Assembly (NCBI GenBank): GCA_014529385.2
Contig: JABFUD020000290.1
Location: forward strand, 1 to 64,000
From: Adiantum capillus-veneris
Taxonomy: Eukaryota > Streptophyta > Polypodiopsida > Polypodiales > Pteridaceae
Length of the DNA: 64,000 bases
Direction: 5' to 3'
The position numbers and the translations under genes are program-made. Below the pieces are notes generated by a model. That model was not told the origin of the DNA and did not search any database. It was given only the letters and a program-made list of their open reading frames with translations. Below, piece after piece: positions 59,211 through 64,000 of this stretch; within the stretch, counting starts at the first letter, position 1, and each line of letters opens with the position of its first letter.

Positions 59211-60187
59211 TGTTCTAGAGAAGCTATGGTTCAATTTTGTGAAAATCTGTTGTTCGAGTGCTTTTCACACTATTTTTAGCTTTTCATGATTTTTAGTGTT
59301 TTTTAGTGAAAAGCGAGTCCGCTTTCTTATTCCAGTGGACGAGGAGAACCTGTAATTTAATTTTAGTTTTTTTATTTAAAAAACCTATTTTTAGCTTTTC
59401 GTGATTTTCGGTGTTTTTGAAAAGCAATGTGCTTTTTAGGATGATCTAAACATAAAAATATCAATTTTAGTCACTGTCGAATTTAAAAATAATAAGCCGG
59501 AGCAAAAACAGGACCAAACGAGACTTTTACGGGAACTATTTTTATGAAAAGTATTATCTTAAATATGTTGGGGCAATATGGAAAAGTCATAATTATGTTG
59601 GTACATTACAATGTGGCATAGTCTAGCTAAGGTTCCGTTAGTTGGTTATATACTATCCAATTAGTCAATTTCGCTGTAGAAATTGGATAGTAAGTGGCAA
59701 AGTTGACCACCAAAAACAAAGGCATGTTTTTAGCAAAGTGCACAAAAAGCTAGAACTATTCCTGGCCCAAAATCACGCTAGTAATTGGCTTGGGCATCAC
59801 TCTGGCCTGCTGCACTTGCCTATACATTGCCAGTTAGTGCTCAGTTTTCAGTGCCATCTGTTGCGTCTACAGCCGCAAGGCTATACGTATCTCTTATAAG
59901 GAGTGGTGCAAGCTCTTCAACATCACCATATCCATAAGCTCTTCTCTCTCGTATACGGGAAGAAGAAGAAGAAGGAGAAGAAGGATATTCTCTCTCTAAT
60001 TGCTTACTATCTTCTCTCTCGTTTCACGGTGTACGCGCTCTTCGGAAGTTCTTGTGGCGGATACCTCTACGTAGCTCTCATCACCGCTCTCTTGCGGCAA
60101 AGCAAGAAGCCTTTCGAAAACCCCCAATCGATTCTAAAGCATGGTGAGAAGCCCTTAACTGCATAGCCATCATCATCTCTCTCTCTA
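59211..60187 (+). repeat. 1 kb direct repeat, right copy
   Basis: Counterpart of 44786-45765. It shares the TATA-like region, the AAGGCTATACGTAT motif and the GAAGAAGAAG-rich leader. The flanks of the two copies are unrelated. Confidence 0.7.
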
Positions 60188-60469
60188 GAAGCATCACGAC
60201 ATGTTGAGGACTACTAAAGATAGTTCTCTAGCATTATAGACCTCACAAACATGAATTCTAGAGTGGTATAGTTGCAAAAAGTTGAAAAAAGCCAAAAACA
60301 GAACCCGTTTTTTCACACAGTTTAGGTTGTGAAATTTGTGCAAGGACAAGGTTATAGATGGAATTGATATTCCAAAAAAATGTCAAGTTTTTTTCAGCTC
60401 ATGAGACAACTTTCTAGACAGATAGCACTTGAAAATCCATTTTGAAACTCTTGACATAATTCAAGGAAA

Positions 60470-61200
60470 ATGGTCACTTAACAGAACATAAAAGTGTCCC
60501 ATTACCAACCTAGTGTTAAAGTATTGATTATATGAAATACTTGGTCGGTAACGCGACTGTGAAGAGTATTTCATATACAAATTTTTGAATTGTTGTTTTA
60601 AGTGTTCTTATGAAAATATATGCTAGATAATCATATTCAAAAGAATGCTTTATTCATCAATCATTATCGCTTATTTAAATGCAACATTTACATAAATTCT
60701 ATGTAAAAAAGTATATGCACACAATTCGCATGTTAAATATTCATTTTTATATTTTTAAAGAGCAAGATGTTCTTTGCAATTTATGATTATAAACATACCA
60801 TTTTAAAGTCAAAATGATTATCAAACTGAATAAATATAACCTTGCACAGTTTTTTGAAGTCTTTAAGTCAGTGTAGGCTTTGTTTGAACTAGTGTGAGAG
60901 TGCACGCTGAAAAATATAAGTTATAAATTCACAATATGCTGAAATGTTTCATATTTTTAACATGTATTGTTTGATCTGGATGAATTTCTAAAAAACTACT
61001 TGTTTGCTCCGCATTTTACATGGGTAAACTTTACACTTTAAAGTAAAAATTATTTTCAATGTGTATCAATATATCGTGTACATTTTTTAAAGTCTTCAAG
61101 TCATGGTTATGGTTTGTGTGAACTAGTGTGAGAGTGTTAGTGCAGTCTGCAACCATGAATTTGTATTTGATATGTTGTTTTTTATTGTCCAGTGCTAAAA
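60470..61200 (+). mobile_element. hAT-like noncoding sequence
   Basis: Shares stretches with 36600-37070 of hAT element 2, such as GGTAACGCGACT near 60546, AACATGTATTGTTTGATCTG near 60960, and TAAAGTCTTCAAGT near 61090, in the same orientation. It is therefore a diverged copy of the 3' noncoding half of that family. No terminus or target duplication was found. Confidence 0.55.
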
Positions 61201-61231
61201 TGACGGCAGGTCAAAAAAAAATTATTATGCG

Positions 61232-61789
61232 GCTGCTAGCTCAGCTGGTATAGTGCACATTGACATGCACAATTTCAACATAATGTTGGACTTTACTCGC
61301 GCAAATAATCCCCGAGTTGGCATCATTGATTGGGGAATGATGCTTAGAACGCCAACTAAGCGCATGTCAAATAATTATATGTATCCAAGAGGACAACCAG
61401 ACCCTGCAATTTTGGAGGCATAGAAAGCAGGGGAAGGAGACATTGCAAAGCGACCGTGGATTGCTCCAGAACTATATGATCCATGGTGCACAGATGCATA
61501 CACAAAAGCAAGCAACATTTATTCATTAGGTTATCTATTTGACATGTTGATAGACTTTTGGAGTGCAGCTATGAAAGTTTATTTTCTAGAAGAAGTATTT
61601 TACTACCCCGATCAAGATGTTATGAAGGTCATTTAGATAAATTTAGACTGTTGGATGAAGTAAAGAGAGCAGAAAACTAGAAGAAATGCATCAAATGTTT
61701 TGGTCTTTTTCAAAGAACATTTAAAGATAGACCCTAATCCTGTCCAACGATCACTTGTTGAACTTGCACCATCTTTTTACTCTGCCTAA
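61232..61789 (+). pseudogene. Protein kinase domain fragment, decayed
   Basis: The reading starts AASSAGIVHIDMHNFNIML, matching the kinase catalytic loop (HRDxxxxN) with Ile for Arg. VGIIDWGMMLR follows (the DFG position, as DWG), then KRPWIAPELYD (APE motif) and ASNIYSLGYLF (the Asp of the usual DVYS motif replaced by Asn). Stops fall at 61421-61423 and 61634-61636, and the fragment ends with TAA at 61787. The N-lobe with the ATP-binding Lys is absent. It lies directly after hAT-like sequence and may have been captured by it. Confidence 0.72.
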
Positions 61790-61873
61790 ACATTTTTGTG
61801 ATACACATTTGTCTTCTTTTTCGGAGTATTTCATTTGTATTGAAGTGTATTATCTAGGTTTGAGGTGGTCCAC

Positions 61874-62828
61874 TGTTGGACGGAGCGACTCACCCCATGA
61901 AGTGCATGCAAACACTACCTAGATCAACATATTGTCAATCGAGGACACAGACGACACGATAGGCACACAGAGGAAATCTCTTAAGCTTGTCAGGCTGAGA
62001 CCATCCTACACATACAACACTCTGGAAGGCCAACTAAACCACAATCAAGAACCTCACTGCTCTCAACAACACCACCTAGCCGCATACACACATACGGAAG
62101 GTAACTCACCTAATCATGCCAGAATCATACGAAAGTTAAGGAACACCATCCCCTCACTAGGATATACCTGTCCCTAAGCTTCTACACTCAAAACCCTCAC
62201 TCTAAACCCATCTGCGGAAAACGCGTAAGATGACAGAGCAGAATTTTGGAAGTGCCCAAAATTGAAATTTATGAGTACTTATACGTAGCTTATGTCGCCA
62301 TGATTCTATAGACTACTAGCACGCAGAAAACAGACATCGTTTGATACACTTACGGCCACAAATAGCTCGTAGATGCGTCGGCGTGTGAGCTTCGTCTCAC
62401 GTGGAATGCTTGGCGTTGTCGCGTAGCTCTCCTCGAGCCTACAGCAATGGTGCAGTCGGATCTCCAATATGTTGAGCGAGTCGGGCGTAGCGAGAGGATG
62501 AAGCTCACACTCACTCTCTTTCTCTCTCACACACAGTAGACGGCAGTGCTAAAGGTTTGATTATGAAAAGTCTTTTTTTTAACAAAATGACCTAGGTACC
62601 TTATATACTAAGGCTACCTTAGGTTTAACCAAAAATGGGGTTGAAAGGGTCAAATGGCTTTGAATTTACAATCTGGAAGTGCCATTGCATCCCGGCTTCT
62701 GAAACTAGAATAACTACTCATTACAATTGACATTTATAGCCATAATCCGTAGCATTTCATAACTCGCAAAAGATAAGACTTTGGTACGAAACTTGAGTTA
62801 TGTTGTGTTGTTGACCCAGCGGTCAACA
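61874..62828 (-). repeat. Probable LTR, minus strand
   Basis: Read on the minus strand it begins TGTTGACC at 62828, directly after a polypurine tract, has a TATA-like GTATATAAGG near 62605, and may end CCGTCCAACA at 61874. The matching TGTTG and CAACA ends suggest a 955-bp LTR. The left boundary is inferred from those ends only. Confidence 0.5.
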
Positions 62829-62842
62829 TTCCCCCCTTTCGC
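62829..62842 (-). promoter_or_regulatory. Polypurine tract
   Basis: GCGAAAGGGGGGAA on the minus strand immediately precedes the TGTTGACC LTR start, as in plant LTR retrotransposons. Confidence 0.7.
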
Positions 62843-62869
62843 GTTCATGTCGTCCTCGACATGACCTGA

Positions 62870-63445
<576 letters not shown>

Positions 63446-64000
63446 ATTACGCTTATGTCTGCTCTTTTTCATTGAGGACTTCTTTGTTCTTGTGCAATCA
63501 TGTTGTTAGTGTTGTCTGCATCGTTGTCATTGTAGGCCATTCTTCGACTCGCCATTGAGAAGAAGTATGCTATGATCTAAAATTGATGCTCCAATTCATT
63601 TGTCAATTGATTTGAGTAGCATTTCCTTATTGTTGATGTAGAAGGAATATGTACAAGAGGATGGTGATATGTGTCTTTAGATTAGGGTCTAAAACCTGGA
63701 TGACCAAAGGGAAAAAACCCGGTGGAAAAAAAATGCCTTTGGTATACGCTCTTATTGGAGTTGAGCAGTTGAACGTGAAGTACATGTTCATGAAAGGTGA
63801 GTGCTTGGGTGAAACACGGAAAGAGTGCCTGATGCAAGTGTCAATTATGGGACACTCTATATGCATATGAGTAATTTGTCATCAAAAGCATGCAATGTGA
63901 AAGAAGGAAATGACGGGTGTTTCGAGGAATAAATGTAGCACATGTGACATCAAAAGATGTCTCAATAGCTTCCACCTTTCCAAGAAGGGTTTTCGATGTA
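63446..64000. other. Unassigned end of window
   Basis: No firm gene. A plus-strand open frame at 63649-63870 contains EQLNVKYMFMKGE, which faintly resembles the start of a Ty1/copia RT core, but nothing else supports that reading. Confidence 0.3.

Noticed and set aside
61231..61260. tRNA-like A box (TAGCTCAGCTGG)
   Set aside because: No B box, anticodon arm or acceptor pairing follows, and the bases read as codons of the kinase fragment (AASSAGIVHID).
63649..63870. Possible Ty1/copia RT start
   Set aside because: Only one weak motif resembles copia RT; no neighbouring motif supports it, so it is listed only as unassigned sequence.

Overview
This window reads as nuclear DNA from a land plant with a large, transposon-rich genome. 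The evidence is plant-type transposable elements (a CACTA/Spm element with tnp2, DUF4218 and DUF4216 blocks; BED/DUF659 hAT elements; Ty3/gypsy chromoviruses and Tat/Athila-like fragments), long (TG)n, (CT)n and (GA)n microsatellites, and GT-AG introns. I see no bacterial-type operons, rRNA, CRISPR or organelle genes. The species cannot be fixed. The unusual TPR+SET gene without introns hints at a non-seed plant, but that is a guess.

The only apparently intact host genes are two near-identical copies of a TPR+SET-domain protein (7185-9344 and 42317-44476, both minus strand). They lie in a direct segmental duplication: copy A spans about 3565-9648 and copy B about 39049-44781. The 29 kb between them is mostly nested transposons.

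Layout: 1-3564, decayed CACTA transposon ending in a readable terminus at the left edge of copy A. 3565-9648, copy A. 9649-12480, nothing recognised. 12500-15100, decayed LTR-retrotransposon leader and gag. 16902-17700, Tat/Athila-like RT fragment (minus). 17950-22930, decayed chromovirus (minus) with a 0.9 kb insertion in its RT. 22939-25178, 5' part of a hAT element (plus). 25179-35426, a chromovirus with 1.7 kb LTRs lying within that hAT; its gag is split by a 1.16 kb foldback-type insert carrying three palindromic repeats. 35899-39020, a bounded hAT element with an exact 8-bp target duplication. 39049-44781, copy B. 44786-45765 and 59211-60187, a pair of 1 kb direct repeats. 45916-54931, a 9.0 kb LTR element encoding only gag and a protease-like domain. 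56083-57799, a 0.86 kb tandem duplication leading into an LTR end and PBS at 58220. 60470-61789, hAT-like sequence joined to a decayed protein-kinase fragment. 61874-63445, a minus-strand LTR and polypurine tract next to an intronless DEAD-box helicase fragment.

The most unusual items are the palindromic foldback insert flanked by an 86-bp gag duplication, the gag/protease-only LTR element, the helicase and kinase fragments associated with transposon sequence, and the use of copies A and B to infer element boundaries. All identities come from reading translations and repeats by eye. No database or alignment program was used.
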